DNA from: an uncultured Kiloniellales bacterium
GTDB taxonomy: Bacteria; Pseudomonadota; Alphaproteobacteria; Kiloniellales; JAKSDN01
Direction: 5' to 3'
Length of the DNA stretch: 64,000 bases
Assembly: GCA_947258885.1 (NCBI GenBank)
Contig: CAMYKD010000004.1
Location: forward strand, 1-64,000
This document shows, piece after piece, positions 48,988-62,516 of this stretch. The position numbers and the translations under genes were made by a program. The first letter of the stretch is position 1. Each line of letters starts with the position of its first letter. The notes below the pieces were generated by a model. It had not been told where the DNA came from. It made no database searches and saw nothing but the letters and a program-made list of their open reading frames with translations.

Positions 48988-49764
48988 ATGACGTACGAGA
49001 ACATCCTGGTTGAAACCCGCGACGGGGTCGGCGTGATCACGCTCGACCGGCCGCAGGCGCTCAACGCGCTCTGTGCCGCACTGATCGACGAGCTGGCTCA
49101 GGCGCTCGACGCCTTCGAGGCCGACGACGGCATCGGCTGCATCCTGCTGACCGGCTCGGACAAGGCCTTTGCCGCCGGCGCCGACATCAAGGAGATGCAG
49201 GATAAGACCTTCATGCAGGTCTACCTCCAGGACTTTATCACCAAGGGCTGGGAGCGCCTGGCCGAGACGCGCAAGCCGGTGATTGCCGCGGTGGCCGGTT
49301 ACGCGCTGGGCGGCGGCTGCGAGATTGCCATGATGTGCGACATGATCATCGCCGCCGACAACGCCATGTTCGGCCAACCGGAGATCACGCTCGGAACCAT
49401 ACCGGGCTCGGGCGGTACCCAGCGGCTGACCCGTTCCGTCGGCAAGGCCAAGGCCATGGACCTCTGTCTCACCGGGCGCATGATGGATGCCGAGGAGGCC
49501 GAACGCGCCGGACTGGTCGCGCGGGTCGTACCGGCGGCCAAGCTGATGGACGAGGCCATGAAGGCGGCTGCCAAGGTGGCCTCGCTGTCGCGGCCGGCGG
49601 TCTTGATGGCCAAGGAAGCGGTCAACCGGGCCTACGAAACGACCCTGGCCGAGGGCATCAGGTTCGAGCGCCGGATGTTCCACGCTTCTTTCGCAATGGA
49701 AGACCGCAAGGAGGGCATGGAGGCCTTTGTCGAGAAGCGCAAGCCGGCGTGGAAGAATCGCTGA
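48988..49764 (+). CDS. Enoyl-CoA hydratase
   Basis: The 258-residue crotonase-fold enzyme hydrates 2-enoyl-CoA in fatty-acid oxidation. It has [11 protein letters not shown] (oxyanion region), [26 protein letters not shown] and [18 protein letters not shown], which holds both catalytic Glu residues of short-chain enoyl-CoA hydratases. The ATG at 48988 follows TGGAGGACC; the track start is six codons upstream. Confidence 0.94.
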   Translation: MTYENILVETRDGVGVITLDRPQALNALCAALIDELAQALDAFEADDGIGCILLTGSDKAFAAGADIKEMQDKTFMQVYLQDFITKGWERLAETRKPVIAAVAGYALGGGCEIAMMCDMIIAADNAMFGQPEITLGTIPGSGGTQRLTRSVGKAKAMDLCLTGRMMDAEEAERAGLVARVVPAAKLMDEAMKAAAKVASLSRPAVLMAKEAVNRAYETTLAEGIRFERRMFHASFAMEDRKEGMEAFVEKRKPAWKNR

Positions 49765-49881
49765 AAAGAGGCCGGTTCCGGGGCCGCCGGGCGGTGCGTT
49801 CGCACCGCTTGACGGCACCCCGCCCCGGGGCTATAACCCCGGCCTTCCGTATGACAATTCTCATAGAGCAGGTCGACAAAC

Positions 49882-50145
49882 ATGGCGCACCATAAATCCG
49901 CTAAAAAGCGGATCCGGCGGAATGAACGCCGCGCCGAGATCAACCGGTCGAGGATCAGCCGGATCCGCACCTTCGTGAAGAAGGTCGAAGTGGCGATCTC
50001 GGGCGGCGACAAGACGGCGGCCGAGACCGCGTTGCGCGCGGCGCAGCCTGAGATGCACCGTGGCGTCTCCAAGGGCGTGCTCCACCGCAACACCGTTGGT
50101 CGGAAACTCTCGCGCCTTTCCGCCCGGATCAAGGCGATCGGCTGA
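49882..50145 (+). CDS. rpsT: 30S ribosomal protein S20
   Basis: The 87-residue basic protein matches S20 ([21 protein letters not shown], then [25 protein letters not shown]). It binds 16S rRNA. It is followed by a terminator and then dnaA, a common alphaproteobacterial order. Confidence 0.97.
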   Translation: MAHHKSAKKRIRRNERRAEINRSRISRIRTFVKKVEVAISGGDKTAAETALRAAQPEMHRGVSKGVLHRNTVGRKLSRLSARIKAIG

Positions 50146-50188
50146 TCGGCCTTCGTGCCGCCGCCTCGCTGCCGCAATATCGTTACGC

Positions 50189-50215
50189 ATCGCGCTCCGG
50201 TCGGGGCGCGATTTT
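50189..50215 (+). terminator. rpsT intrinsic terminator
   Basis: ATCGCGC and GCGCGAT form a 7-bp perfect stem extended by three more pairs (one G-T) around GGTC, followed by TTTT. It lies 44 bases after the rpsT stop. Confidence 0.75.
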
Positions 50216-50720
50216 GCGTGGGCCGGTCGCGCGGTGCCGCCGCCGCGCCTGGCGGGCCGAAAAACCCGAGAAAAATTCTGCGTTCCCCTTTCGGACCCAT
50301 TGCCAAGGGAGGCCCCGAAAGGTACATTAACCACGTCGGCGCGCGGGGCAGATGACAAGTAAAGCCCTATATACAAAAAGAAAACCAGAAGAAAACCCCC
50401 CATTCGGACGCACGGCAACTTAATCGTCATTTAATGTTCGTCTGGAGGCAAACAGGAGGGTAGCAACTTCCATTATAATTTGCTATGCTAATTTCGAAGT
50501 GTTCGATCCGGGGGGCGCTCGAATACTTTAAGCCGTCGAAGACGGGGTCCTTGTTTTAGAGAGGTTGCGTTCCGTGAGCCATGCCTGTAATTGCGCAGTG
50601 TCCGAAAGGGTTTGTCGGGGCGCGGACAGGGGGCAAGCAGTTCGTACGACATCGTGTCGCTTGCGCGCAGCGATCTTTTCCGGCGTCCGTATCTGCCGTT
50701 TCTGGTGAGAGTTTAAGGGC
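50216..50720. other. dnaA upstream regulatory region
   Basis: This 505-base gap holds no credible gene. Its middle (about 50350-50500) is unusually AT-rich. A perfect TATAAT (50474-50479) is present but has no good -35 at 17 bases. I looked for DnaA boxes (TTATNCACA) and found none; the closest is TTAACCACG with two differences. It is probably the dnaA promoter region and not clearly an origin. Confidence 0.4.
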
Positions 50721-52151
50721 ATGCAAATCGGGCATCTCGATTCCTACACGAGCGAACAGTGGGCGCGGGTACGCGGTCGGTTGCGGACCGAAGTCGGCGA
50801 AGCTGCCTTCCGCAGCTGGCTGAAGCCGCTCACCTTGGTGGGCGCCAAGGATGGCGTCGTTCGCATGGCGGTGCCGACGCGCTTCATGCGCGACTGGGTG
50901 CGCAGCAATTACGCGGAGCGAATCTTCGCTCTTTGGGGCGACGAGAACGACGTGGTCAGCAAGGTCGAGATCGTGGTTCAGCCGCCGATCCGGCCCGATC
51001 CGAAGCCGGGATCGGACGGCGAGGCCTGTGTCGAGGCCGGCCCGCGCGCCAGGAGGGTCGCCAGGGCCCCGTCCAAATCCGGCGACGACGGCTTGTACGA
51101 CGGCAAGGCCTCGGATGGGCGGCGCGAAATCAGCGCGCCACTCGATCCAAGGTTCACCTTCGAGAATTTCGTTGTCGGCAAGCCGAACGAGCTGGCCTAC
51201 GCCGCGGCCAGACGGATCGCGGAGGCCAAGACCGTGCCCTTCAATCCGCTGTTCCTCTACGGCGGGGTCGGGCTCGGCAAGACCCATCTCATGCACGCGA
51301 TCGCCTGGAACATCAGGAAGCGCACGCCCGAGCGCCGGATCATCTACCTTTCGGCCGAGAAGTTCATGTACCAGTTCGTCCGGGCGCTTAGAACCAAGGA
51401 CACCATGGCCTTCAAGGAGCAGTTCCGCTCGGTCGATGTGCTGATGATCGACGACGTGCAGTTCATCGGCGGGCGGGAGGCGACCCAGGAAGAGTTCTTC
51501 CACACCTTCAATGCCCTGGTCGACCAGAACCGCCAAGTGGTCATTTCGGCCGACAAGAGCCCGACGGACCTCGAGGGGGTCGAGGAGCGCATGCGTTCGC
51601 GCCTCGGCTGGGGTCTTGTTGCGGACATACACCCCACCACCTACGAGTTGCGCCTCGGCATCCTGCAGGCCAAGGCGGAACAGATGGCCGCCGAAATTCC
51701 CGGCAAAGTCCTTGAGTTTCTGGCCCACAAGATCACGTCCAACGTGCGCGAGCTGGAGGGTGCGCTCAACCGCATCGTGGCTCACGGCACCCTGGTCGGC
51801 CGTTCGATCACCCTCGAGACGACCCAGGAGGTGCTGCACGATCTGCTGCGCGCCAACGACCGGCGGGTCACCATCGAGGAGATCCAAAAGCGCGTCGCCG
51901 AGCACTACAACGTGCGCGTCGCCGACATGCATTCGGCCCGGCGCGCGCGCGCCGTGGCCCGGCCGCGTCAGGTGGCGATGTACCTCTCCAAGCAGTTGAC
52001 CACGCGGTCCCTGCCCGAGATCGGACGGAAGTTCGGCGGCCGCGACCACACGACCGTGATGCACGCGGTGCGCAGGATCGAGGAGCTAAAGGCGACCGAC
52101 AACGGGTTTGCCGAGGACGTCGAGCTACTGCGCCGCATGCTTGAGGGTTGA
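50721..52151 (+). CDS. dnaA: Chromosomal replication initiator DnaA
   Basis: The 476-residue AAA+ protein binds oriC and opens the duplex. Domain I is at the N-terminus ([21 protein letters not shown]), the linker is polar, and domain III has [16 protein letters not shown] (Walker A) and [11 protein letters not shown] (Walker B). [10 protein letters not shown] and domain [20 protein letters not shown] are conserved DNA-binding elements. It starts the dnaA-dnaN-recF-gyrB block. Confidence 0.97.
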   Translation: MQIGHLDSYTSEQWARVRGRLRTEVGEAAFRSWLKPLTLVGAKDGVVRMAVPTRFMRDWVRSNYAERIFALWGDENDVVSKVEIVVQPPIRPDPKPGSDGEACVEAGPRARRVARAPSKSGDDGLYDGKASDGRREISAPLDPRFTFENFVVGKPNELAYAAARRIAEAKTVPFNPLFLYGGVGLGKTHLMHAIAWNIRKRTPERRIIYLSAEKFMYQFVRALRTKDTMAFKEQFRSVDVLMIDDVQFIGGREATQEEFFHTFNALVDQNRQVVISADKSPTDLEGVEERMRSRLGWGLVADIHPTTYELRLGILQAKAEQMAAEIPGKVLEFLAHKITSNVRELEGALNRIVAHGTLVGRSITLETTQEVLHDLLRANDRRVTIEEIQKRVAEHYNVRVADMHSARRARAVARPRQVAMYLSKQLTTRSLPEIGRKFGGRDHTTVMHAVRRIEELKATDNGFAEDVELLRRMLEG

Positions 52152-52174
52152 ACCGCGGCGGTCCGCCGGCCGAA

Positions 52175-52191
52175 GGCCCCTAAAAGGGGCC
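52175..52191 (+). other. Hairpin after dnaA
   Basis: GGCCCCT and AGGGGCC form a 7-bp stem around AAA, 24 bases after the dnaA stop. No T-run follows, so it is either a weak terminator or an mRNA-end structure. Confidence 0.35.
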
Positions 52192-52233
52192 CATAAGGCG
52201 GCCTTGAACGGTCGCGCGGGGCGGCTTTAAAGC

Positions 52234-52262
52234 TTACCTTCCGCGGGGACGGCTGCTATACT
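52234..52262 (+). promoter_or_regulatory. Predicted dnaN promoter
   Basis: TATACT (52257-52262) is preceded 17 bases upstream by TTACCT (52234-52239), a moderate sigma70 match. The transcript would have a leader of about 140 bases before dnaN. Confidence 0.4.
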
Positions 52263-52408
52263 GCGCAACCGTGTCGCGGAGCCTCGATTCGCGTGATTCT
52301 CCTGGCGGTGCGGTGGTTGTCGAATGGCCCGATTCACGGGCGCTTTTCGGCCGTAAATCGGTCGGTTGTCGATGGACTGCACATACCCGAAATTAGCCCC
52401 AGAGAATC

Positions 52409-53527
52409 ATGAAGCTGACGATTGAACGCGCGGCGCTCCTCAAGTCACTGGCCCACGTGCAGAGCGTTGTGGAACGCCGCAACACCATACCGATCCTGGC
52501 CAACGTTCTGGTCGAGGCGGGTGACGGTCGGCTCGAGCTGACCGCGACCGACATGGACCTCACCATCGTCGAGCAGGCGACTGCCGAGGTGGCTGCGCCG
52601 GGCGCGACGACAGCACCGGCGCACACGCTTTACGATATCGTGCGCAAGCTGCCCGACGGCGCCCAGGTCCAGCTTGCGGCGAGCGGCGAAGCCGGTCAGT
52701 TGAAGCTGAGCTCCGGCCGTTCGACCTTCACGCTGGCTACGTTGCCGAAGGAGGATTTTCCGACGTCCGGCGCGGAGGACTTGCCGCAGAGCTTTGCCTT
52801 GGCGGCCGGCGAGATCAAGAACCTGATCGATCGCACGCGCTTTGCGATTTCGACCGAGGAGACGCGCTATTACTTGAACGGCATCTATCTGCACGGCGCC
52901 GAGGACGGGGCGCCGCCGCTGCTGCGCGCCGTGGCGACCGACGGCCACAGGCTGGCCCGTTTCGAGATGCCGCTGCCGGAAGGGGCCCAGGGTATGCCGG
53001 GCGTCATCGTGCCGCGCAAGACCGTGGGCGAGTTGCGCAAGTTGATCGAGGAGAGCGACCAGGGCGTGCAGGTTTCGCTGTCGGATACCAAGGTTCGTTT
53101 CGCCTTCGATTCCACAGAGCTCACGTCCAAGCTGATCGACGGCACCTTCCCGGACTACGAGCGCGTCATCCCCGCGGGCAACGACAAGATCATGGGGGTC
53201 GATCGCCGAACCTTCTCCGCCGCCGTGGACCGGGTGTCGACTATTTCGACCGAGAAGAGCCGGGCGGTCAAGCTGTCGCTTGGCGACGGCAGCCTGACCT
53301 TGTCGGCGACCAGTCCGGAGAGCGGCAGCGCCGTCGAGGAGATCGAGGTCAACTATGGCGGCGAGCCGTTGGAAATCGGTTTCAACTCGCGCTACCTGCT
53401 GGACATCGCCCAACAGATCGAGGGCGACAAGGCCGAGTTTGCGTTGTCCGACGCGGCCTCGCCGACGATCGTGCGCGACGTCGAAGATGCGAGCGCGCTC
53501 TACGTGCTCATGCCCATGCGGGTATGA
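52409..53527 (+). CDS. dnaN: DNA polymerase III sliding clamp (beta subunit)
   Basis: The 372-residue clamp tethers polymerase III to DNA. It shows the three-domain beta pattern: LLKSLAHVQSVVERRNTIPILANVLVEA at the start, YYLNGIYLH and ATDGHRLAR in the middle, and IEVNYGGEPLEIGFNSRYLLD with the C-terminal YVLMPMRV. It lies between dnaA and recF. Confidence 0.97.
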   Translation: MKLTIERAALLKSLAHVQSVVERRNTIPILANVLVEAGDGRLELTATDMDLTIVEQATAEVAAPGATTAPAHTLYDIVRKLPDGAQVQLAASGEAGQLKLSSGRSTFTLATLPKEDFPTSGAEDLPQSFALAAGEIKNLIDRTRFAISTEETRYYLNGIYLHGAEDGAPPLLRAVATDGHRLARFEMPLPEGAQGMPGVIVPRKTVGELRKLIEESDQGVQVSLSDTKVRFAFDSTELTSKLIDGTFPDYERVIPAGNDKIMGVDRRTFSAAVDRVSTISTEKSRAVKLSLGDGSLTLSATSPESGSAVEEIEVNYGGEPLEIGFNSRYLLDIAQQIEGDKAEFALSDAASPTIVRDVEDASALYVLMPMRV

Positions 53528-53549
53528 GTCAGCTTGAGTCGCCTGACGA

Positions 53550-57768
<4,219 letters not shown>

Positions 57769-57875
57769 GGGCGCATTAACTAAGCCAAGGCCCGGCCCCG
57801 GCGCAACCGCTCAGAATTCGCCGAGGCCGCCGGGAAACATGGCAAGCGGGCGTCAGACCGCCTAAATAGAGTTGC

Positions 57876-59840
57876 ATGCTGCGCCGCAATCGAAAAGCCA
57901 AGATCCGCTGGAAATCGACCTCCGCCAGGCCCCTCGAGAAGCGGGGCTGGCTCTGGCGCTTGGCGAACTGGAGCCTAGTCGCGGCGATCTGGGGCGGGGT
58001 GGCCCTGGCGCTCGCCGTGGGCTGGTACGCCTACGATCTGCCCGAAGTCACCAGCATTGCCAAGACCGGCCGGCAGCCCAGCATCACGATGATCGCCGCC
58101 GACGGCAGCCAGATCGCCGCGGTCGGTGACGTGCACGGCAAGACGATCGGCCTGCACGAGGTGCCGCCGGCCCTGAGGCAGGCGCTGATCGCCGTCGAGG
58201 ACCGGCGGTTCTACGAGCACCTCGGGGTCGACCCGAGAGGCCTGGCCCGGGCGATGCTGGCCAACCTGCGCGCCGGACGGATCGTTCAGGGCGGCTCCAC
58301 GATCACCCAGCAGCTCGCCAAGAACCTGTTCCTGAACCCCGACCGCACGATCCGGCGCAAGGTCCAGGAGCTGCTGCTCGCCTTCTGGCTCGAGCGCAAG
58401 TTCACCAAGGACCAGATCCTGACCCTCTACCTGAACCGGGTCTATTTCGGGGCCGGCAACTACGGCGTCGACGCCGCCGCGCGGCGCTATTTCAGCAAGC
58501 CCGTCCAGGACCTGAGCCTCTACGAGTCGGCGCTGCTCGCCGGGCTGCTCAAGGCCCCCTCGCGCTACAATCCGGCGCGCAATTCCGGCGGCGCAGATCT
58601 GCGCACGCAGCTGGTGCTGGGCGCCATGGTGGACGCGGGCTTCATTTCGACCGCCGAGGCCGAGGCGGCGCTGAAGGAGAAGAGCAGCAGCCGAGTGCTC
58701 GCCATCGGGCAGGCACGCTACTTTACCGACTGGGTGCTCAACCAAGTGACCGGCTACGTGGGCCAGACCGCCCGGGACCTGGTCATCGTGACCACGCTCG
58801 ATCCCCGCCTGCAGCAGATCGCGGAGAAGGAGCTGGTCGGTTTGCTCGACGGTCCCGGAAGCGAGCTCGGGGCGGGCCAGGCCGCCTTCGTGGCCCTCAC
58901 CCCCGGCGGGGCCGTGCGCGCCATGGTCGGCGGTCGCGATTACGGCGAAAGCCAGTTCAACCGGGCGGTCCAGGCGTTACGCCAGCCGGGCTCCGCCTTC
59001 AAGGCCTTCACCTACCTGGCGGCTTTCGAGAAGGGCCTGGACCCGAAGGACCGCTTGGTCGATTCGCCGGTCGAGGTCGATGGATGGGCGCCCAGGAACT
59101 ACAACGACCGCTATTACGGCGAGGTCACGCTGCGCGAGGCTTTCGCCCGCTCGCTCAACTCGGTCGCCGTGAAAGTGCTGCAGAAGGTCGGGCCCGAGAC
59201 GGTTGCGGCCACCGCCCGACGCCTCGGCATCACTTCGGAACTCGAGGCCACGCCCAGCATTGCCCTCGGCACGTCCGAGGTGACGCTCCTGGAGCTGACC
59301 GCGGCTTACGCCGTATTTGCCAATCGGGGCTCGGGCGTCTGGCCCCATGCGATCTCGGAAATCCGCGAGGCCTCCGGCCGCGTCCTCTACCGGCGATCCG
59401 GCGACGGTCCCGGCCAAGTGGTCGCGCCCGAGGCGGTCGACCAGATGGCCGATCTCATGAGCGCGACGGTCGAATGGGGCAGCGGCAAGGCCGCCCGGCA
59501 GAAGAGGCCCGCGGCCGGCAAGACCGGAACCAGCCAGGAATTCCGCGATGCCTGGTTCGTCGGCTATACTGCCGACCTGGTGGCCGGTGCCTGGTTCGGC
59601 AACGACGACGAGACGCCGATGAACAACGTGACCGGCGGCAACCTCCCGGCGCGGCTGTGGGGCCGGGTCATGGCCCGGGGCTTGGCGGGCGTGCCGGCCA
59701 GCCCGCTGCCCGGCGGCGACGTGGTGGTCGCCGAGAACGAAGGCGGCCTCATCTCCCGCATTCTGCGCCGCCTGGGCGGCGGCACGGAGACGCAAGGAAC
59801 CCGGCCCTGGGACAGGCGCAACCGCGTCGACGATCGCTAG
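57876..59840 (+). CDS. Class A penicillin-binding protein (PBP1A type)
   Basis: The 654-residue bifunctional peptidoglycan synthase has a short cytoplasmic tail and one membrane helix (WSLVAAIWGGVALALAVGWY). The glycosyltransferase domain has EDRRFYEHLGVDPRG, GGSTITQQLAKN and RKVQELLLAFWLER. The transpeptidase domain has the SxxK Ser in QPGSAFKAFTY, SLNSVAV (SxN) and GKTGTSQEFRDAWFVG (KTG). It polymerises and cross-links peptidoglycan in the periplasm. The length is a little below the E. coli PBP1a form. Confidence 0.95.
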   Translation: MLRRNRKAKIRWKSTSARPLEKRGWLWRLANWSLVAAIWGGVALALAVGWYAYDLPEVTSIAKTGRQPSITMIAADGSQIAAVGDVHGKTIGLHEVPPALRQALIAVEDRRFYEHLGVDPRGLARAMLANLRAGRIVQGGSTITQQLAKNLFLNPDRTIRRKVQELLLAFWLERKFTKDQILTLYLNRVYFGAGNYGVDAAARRYFSKPVQDLSLYESALLAGLLKAPSRYNPARNSGGADLRTQLVLGAMVDAGFISTAEAEAALKEKSSSRVLAIGQARYFTDWVLNQVTGYVGQTARDLVIVTTLDPRLQQIAEKELVGLLDGPGSELGAGQAAFVALTPGGAVRAMVGGRDYGESQFNRAVQALRQPGSAFKAFTYLAAFEKGLDPKDRLVDSPVEVDGWAPRNYNDRYYGEVTLREAFARSLNSVAVKVLQKVGPETVAATARRLGITSELEATPSIALGTSEVTLLELTAAYAVFANRGSGVWPHAISEIREASGRVLYRRSGDGPGQVVAPEAVDQMADLMSATVEWGSGKAARQKRPAAGKTGTSQEFRDAWFVGYTADLVAGAWFGNDDETPMNNVTGGNLPARLWGRVMARGLAGVPASPLPGGDVVVAENEGGLISRILRRLGGGTETQGTRPWDRRNRVDDR

Positions 59841-59843
59841 GCC

Positions 59844-61043
59844 CTAGACGCCGCGCACCGCTTGCCCATCCCGGCGGACCAGCAGAAGGTAGGAGGCCAG
59901 GGCCCCCGCCGCGACGGCCGCGGTCGCACCGAACATGCCGCGCGCCGTGCCGTCGTGCAGGTGACCTACGGCGATGCCGACGCAGGCGGCCAGGCCCATT
60001 TGCACCACGCCCAGGAAGGCGGAGGCCGTGCCCGCCATAGTCGGGTAGGGGCCGATCGCACCGGCAATGGCGTTGGGCAGCATCAGGCCCGCGCCGATCA
60101 GGTACAGGAAGGTCGGGGCCACGACCGCGGCGACCCCGAGCACGCCGGACAGCGCCAGGCCCAGCGCCACGATGCCGCCGGCAAGCCCGACCAGGGTGCC
60201 GGTCAGGATTAGGCGGTCCAGGCCCACGGCCAGCGACAGGCGGCCCGAGGCGAAGGTGCCGATCATGTAGCCGACCACGACCGCGCCGAAGCACAGGCCG
60301 TAGCGGTCGGGAGACAGCCCGAGCACATCGATCAGCACGAAGGACGACCCGGAGATGAAGGCGAAGATGCCGCCGTAGGCGAAGGCGCCGACCAGGACGT
60401 AGCCGAGGTAGGCCGGGTCCCTCGCCAGGGTCAGGTAGTTGCGCAGCATCTGTGCCCCGCGGGCCGCGGCGGCATCGCGCGACGGGTTGGTCTCCGGCAG
60501 CAGCAGGAAAACGGCCAGAAGGCAGCCTGCGCCGAAGCCGGCGAGCACCAGGAAGTTGGCGCGCCAGCCGAACCAGACCTGAAGGTATCCGCCGAGAATC
60601 GGCCCCAGCGCGGGCGCGAGCGCCATCGCCATGCTCATGTAAGAGAGCGCCTTGGCCGCCCGCTCGCGGCCGTAGACGTCGCGCACCACGGCCCGGCCGA
60701 GAACGACCCCGGCGCAGGCGCCCAGGGCCTGGAGAAACCGCGCGGCAATCAGGAAGCCGATATCGGGCGCCGCCATGCAGGCGAGGCTGGCGCCGACGTA
60801 AAGCCCGAGGCCCGCGATCAAGACCGGGCGCCGGCCGTAACGGTCGGACAACGGCCCATAGACCACCTGGCTGGCGGCGAATCCCGCCAGGAAGACCGAC
60901 AGGGTCAGCTGGACCTCGGCGGTGTCGCTCGCGAAGGCTCGGGCGATCGCCGGCAGGGACGGCAGGTAGAGGTCGGTCGAGATGGCGCCGAAGGCGACCA
61001 GCGCGGTCAGCAGGAGGGCGACGGCCAGATTATCGGGACGCAC
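59844..61043 (-). CDS. Bcr/CflA-type MFS drug efflux transporter
   Basis: The 399-residue protein has 12 hydrophobic segments and the DHA1 motifs of the Bcr/CflA group: DLYLPSLPAIARAF in helix 1, GPLSDRYGRRPVLIAGLGLYV (motif A) and RFLQALGACAGVVLGRAVVRDV (motif C region). It exports drugs or small metabolites by proton antiport. It converges with the PBP gene (3-base gap) and is divergent from the VOC gene. Confidence 0.93.
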   Translation of the reverse strand: MRPDNLAVALLLTALVAFGAISTDLYLPSLPAIARAFASDTAEVQLTLSVFLAGFAASQVVYGPLSDRYGRRPVLIAGLGLYVGASLACMAAPDIGFLIAARFLQALGACAGVVLGRAVVRDVYGRERAAKALSYMSMAMALAPALGPILGGYLQVWFGWRANFLVLAGFGAGCLLAVFLLLPETNPSRDAAAARGAQMLRNYLTLARDPAYLGYVLVGAFAYGGIFAFISGSSFVLIDVLGLSPDRYGLCFGAVVVGYMIGTFASGRLSLAVGLDRLILTGTLVGLAGGIVALGLALSGVLGVAAVVAPTFLYLIGAGLMLPNAIAGAIGPYPTMAGTASAFLGVVQMGLAACVGIAVGHLHDGTARGMFGATAAVAAGALASYLLLVRRDGQAVRGV

Positions 61044-61133
61044 GATGGACCCCTGCCGCTGTTGGAAAGTGGCCCTTTACGTCCGGCCGCGAAGACCGGT
61101 TATAGTCGGGCCGGAGAACGGCGCCAAGGAGCC

Positions 61134-61165
61134 ATACCAATGGTCGCTGATAATGACTCATTTCA
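61134..61165. repeat. Left terminal inverted repeat
   Basis: This 32-base arm pairs with 61282-61313 in inverted orientation; the single difference is T versus G within GACTCATTTCA. Confidence 0.8.
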
Positions 61166-61281
61166 TGGGAGCGGATCGGGTCGCCCGGGTAGGCGCGGTG
61201 CGCAGCGCGATGCGTGCATCGGGCAAGCGCCGCAACGCCCCCGCGCAGCGCGCGCCTTGCTGGCGGCCAAAATCGCCTCGG

Positions 61282-61313
61282 TGAAATGCGTCATTATCAG
61301 CGACCATTGGTAT
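61282..61313. repeat. Right terminal inverted repeat
   Basis: This 32-base arm is the inverted partner of 61134-61165. It ends five bases before the first possible ATG of the VOC gene. Confidence 0.8.
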
Positions 61314-61345
61314 CAGCCATGAAAAAGCGGTCCGGCGAGCCCTTC

Positions 61346-61756
61346 ATGCCCGCCCCCGACTACGGGCGTTCGTTGCGCGGATTCGGCGTCAACCTGTTGG
61401 TCAGCGATGTCGCCCGCGCCGTCGCCTTCCAGACCGAGGTCCTGGGGGTCGAGCTGGTCTATCAGGACCCGGATTTCGCCGTGCTCGCCCACGGCGGGGC
61501 CCAGTGGATGCTGCACGCCGACCATAGCTATAGCGGCCATCCGCTGCTGGCGCTGACCGGCGACGGCGCGATCCGCGGCGCGGGGGCGGAACTCAGGCTC
61601 TACGGCATCGACCCGGACGCCGCCGAGGCCCGGGCGCGGGCCCGGGGCGATCCGGTGCTGGCCGCCTCGGCGGACAAGCCGCACGGCCTGCGCGAATGCT
61701 TCCTGGCCGATCCGGACGGCTACGTCTGGGTGCCGGGCACCGGGATCTCAGAATAG
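61346..61756 (+). CDS. VOC-family (glyoxalase-like) protein
   Basis: The 136-residue protein has one vicinal-oxygen-chelate fold: GVNLLVSDVARAVAFQTEVLGVELVYQDPDFAVL, then ECFLADPDGYVWVPG at the end. Such proteins bind a metal ion and act on varied substrates or as resistance proteins; the function here is unknown. I prefer ATG 61346 (MPAPDYGRSL). The ATG at 61319 lies five bases from the MITE-like element, and the track start is within that element, so the original promoter/start region may have been changed by the insertion. Confidence 0.78.
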   Translation: MPAPDYGRSLRGFGVNLLVSDVARAVAFQTEVLGVELVYQDPDFAVLAHGGAQWMLHADHSYSGHPLLALTGDGAIRGAGAELRLYGIDPDAAEARARARGDPVLAASADKPHGLRECFLADPDGYVWVPGTGISE

Positions 61757-61759
61757 TCT

Positions 61760-62467
61760 TCAGCCGTAGCGCAGCAGGGCACCGCCGTTCTCGCGGAGCC
61801 AGCGCCGGGACCCGGCGACCTCGGCGGTCAGGGTGGCGGCCAGGGCCCAGAATTGCGGCCCGTGGTTCAGGTGGACCAGATGCGCCACTTCATGCGCCAC
61901 CACGTAGTCGAGCACCGCTTCCGGGGCCAGGATCAGGCGCCAGGAGAAGTTGAGCTCGCCGTCGCTCGAGCAGCTGCCCCAGCGGCTGCGGGTGTCGCGG
62001 ATGCTGATCCGGGACACTTGGCGTCCGATGCCGGCCGCTTTGTCGCGGGCGCGCCCGGAAAGCTCGCGCCGCGCCTCGCCCTTGAGGAAGTCGGTGGCCC
62101 GCCGCGCCAGGTGCTCGGCGAAGCCGGAGACCCAGATCGTCCCGGCCTCCCGCCACACGCCGCGGCGCGCGTCCGGGGCGTGCCGGATCACATGGGCATC
62201 GCCGAGATAGGGGACCTGCGCCCCGGCGGTAAAGGTCACGCGGGGCGGCAAGGTTTCGAGCTGGGCCAGGATCCAGTCCGAACGGCTGCGGGCAAAATCC
62301 AGACCCTCGGCCAGCGCCACGCCGCGGGGCAGCGCCAGGTGCACCCCGCCGCTCGCCTGGTCGAGCCGCAGCGTCAGGTGCCGGGCACGCGGGCTACGGC
62401 GCACGGTCAGCGGCAGGTCCAAGCCCTCCAGCTTCAATATGTTGAGGTTCGAACGCTCCCTTACCAT
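61760..62467 (-). CDS. SprT/YgjP-like M48-type metallopeptidase
   Basis: The 235-residue protein has the zinc motif VVAHEVAHLVHLNHGPQFW (HExxH plus downstream His) and SISIRDTRSRWGSCSSDGELNFSWRL-like sequence upstream (RISIRDTRSRWGSCSS), the DUF45/YgjP pattern. It is a soluble putative metalloprotease. It is only three bases from the VOC stop and convergent with it. Substrates are unknown. Confidence 0.9.
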   Translation of the reverse strand: MVRERSNLNILKLEGLDLPLTVRRSPRARHLTLRLDQASGGVHLALPRGVALAEGLDFARSRSDWILAQLETLPPRVTFTAGAQVPYLGDAHVIRHAPDARRGVWREAGTIWVSGFAEHLARRATDFLKGEARRELSGRARDKAAGIGRQVSRISIRDTRSRWGSCSSDGELNFSWRLILAPEAVLDYVVAHEVAHLVHLNHGPQFWALAATLTAEVAGSRRWLRENGGALLRYG

Positions 62468-62516
62468 GCATGTTGTATAGCTTGGGGGAGAAATCCGGAC
62501 AAGACCGGAGCGTCAA

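Larger units (their letters stand above)
61134..61313. mobile_element. MITE-like element with 32-bp terminal inverted repeats
   Basis: Bases 61134-61165 (beginning ATACCAATGGTCGCTGATAA) and 61282-61313 are inverted copies of each other with one mismatch in 32. The arms are AT-rich while the 116-base core is very GC-rich and contains no transposase. TA dinucleotides inside the outer ends (TACCAATGG ... CCATTGGTA) could be a TA target-site duplication as in IS630/Tc1-type elements. It fills nearly the whole gap between the MFS and VOC genes. Confidence 0.75.

Noticed and set aside
50216-50720. Possible chromosomal origin upstream of dnaA
   Set aside because: It is AT-rich in part, but I found no DnaA boxes. 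In many alphaproteobacteria oriC is not next to dnaA.
61062-61322. 86-residue ORF across the intergenic region
   Set aside because: It runs through the terminal repeats of the MITE-like element and has no start signal or recognised domain.
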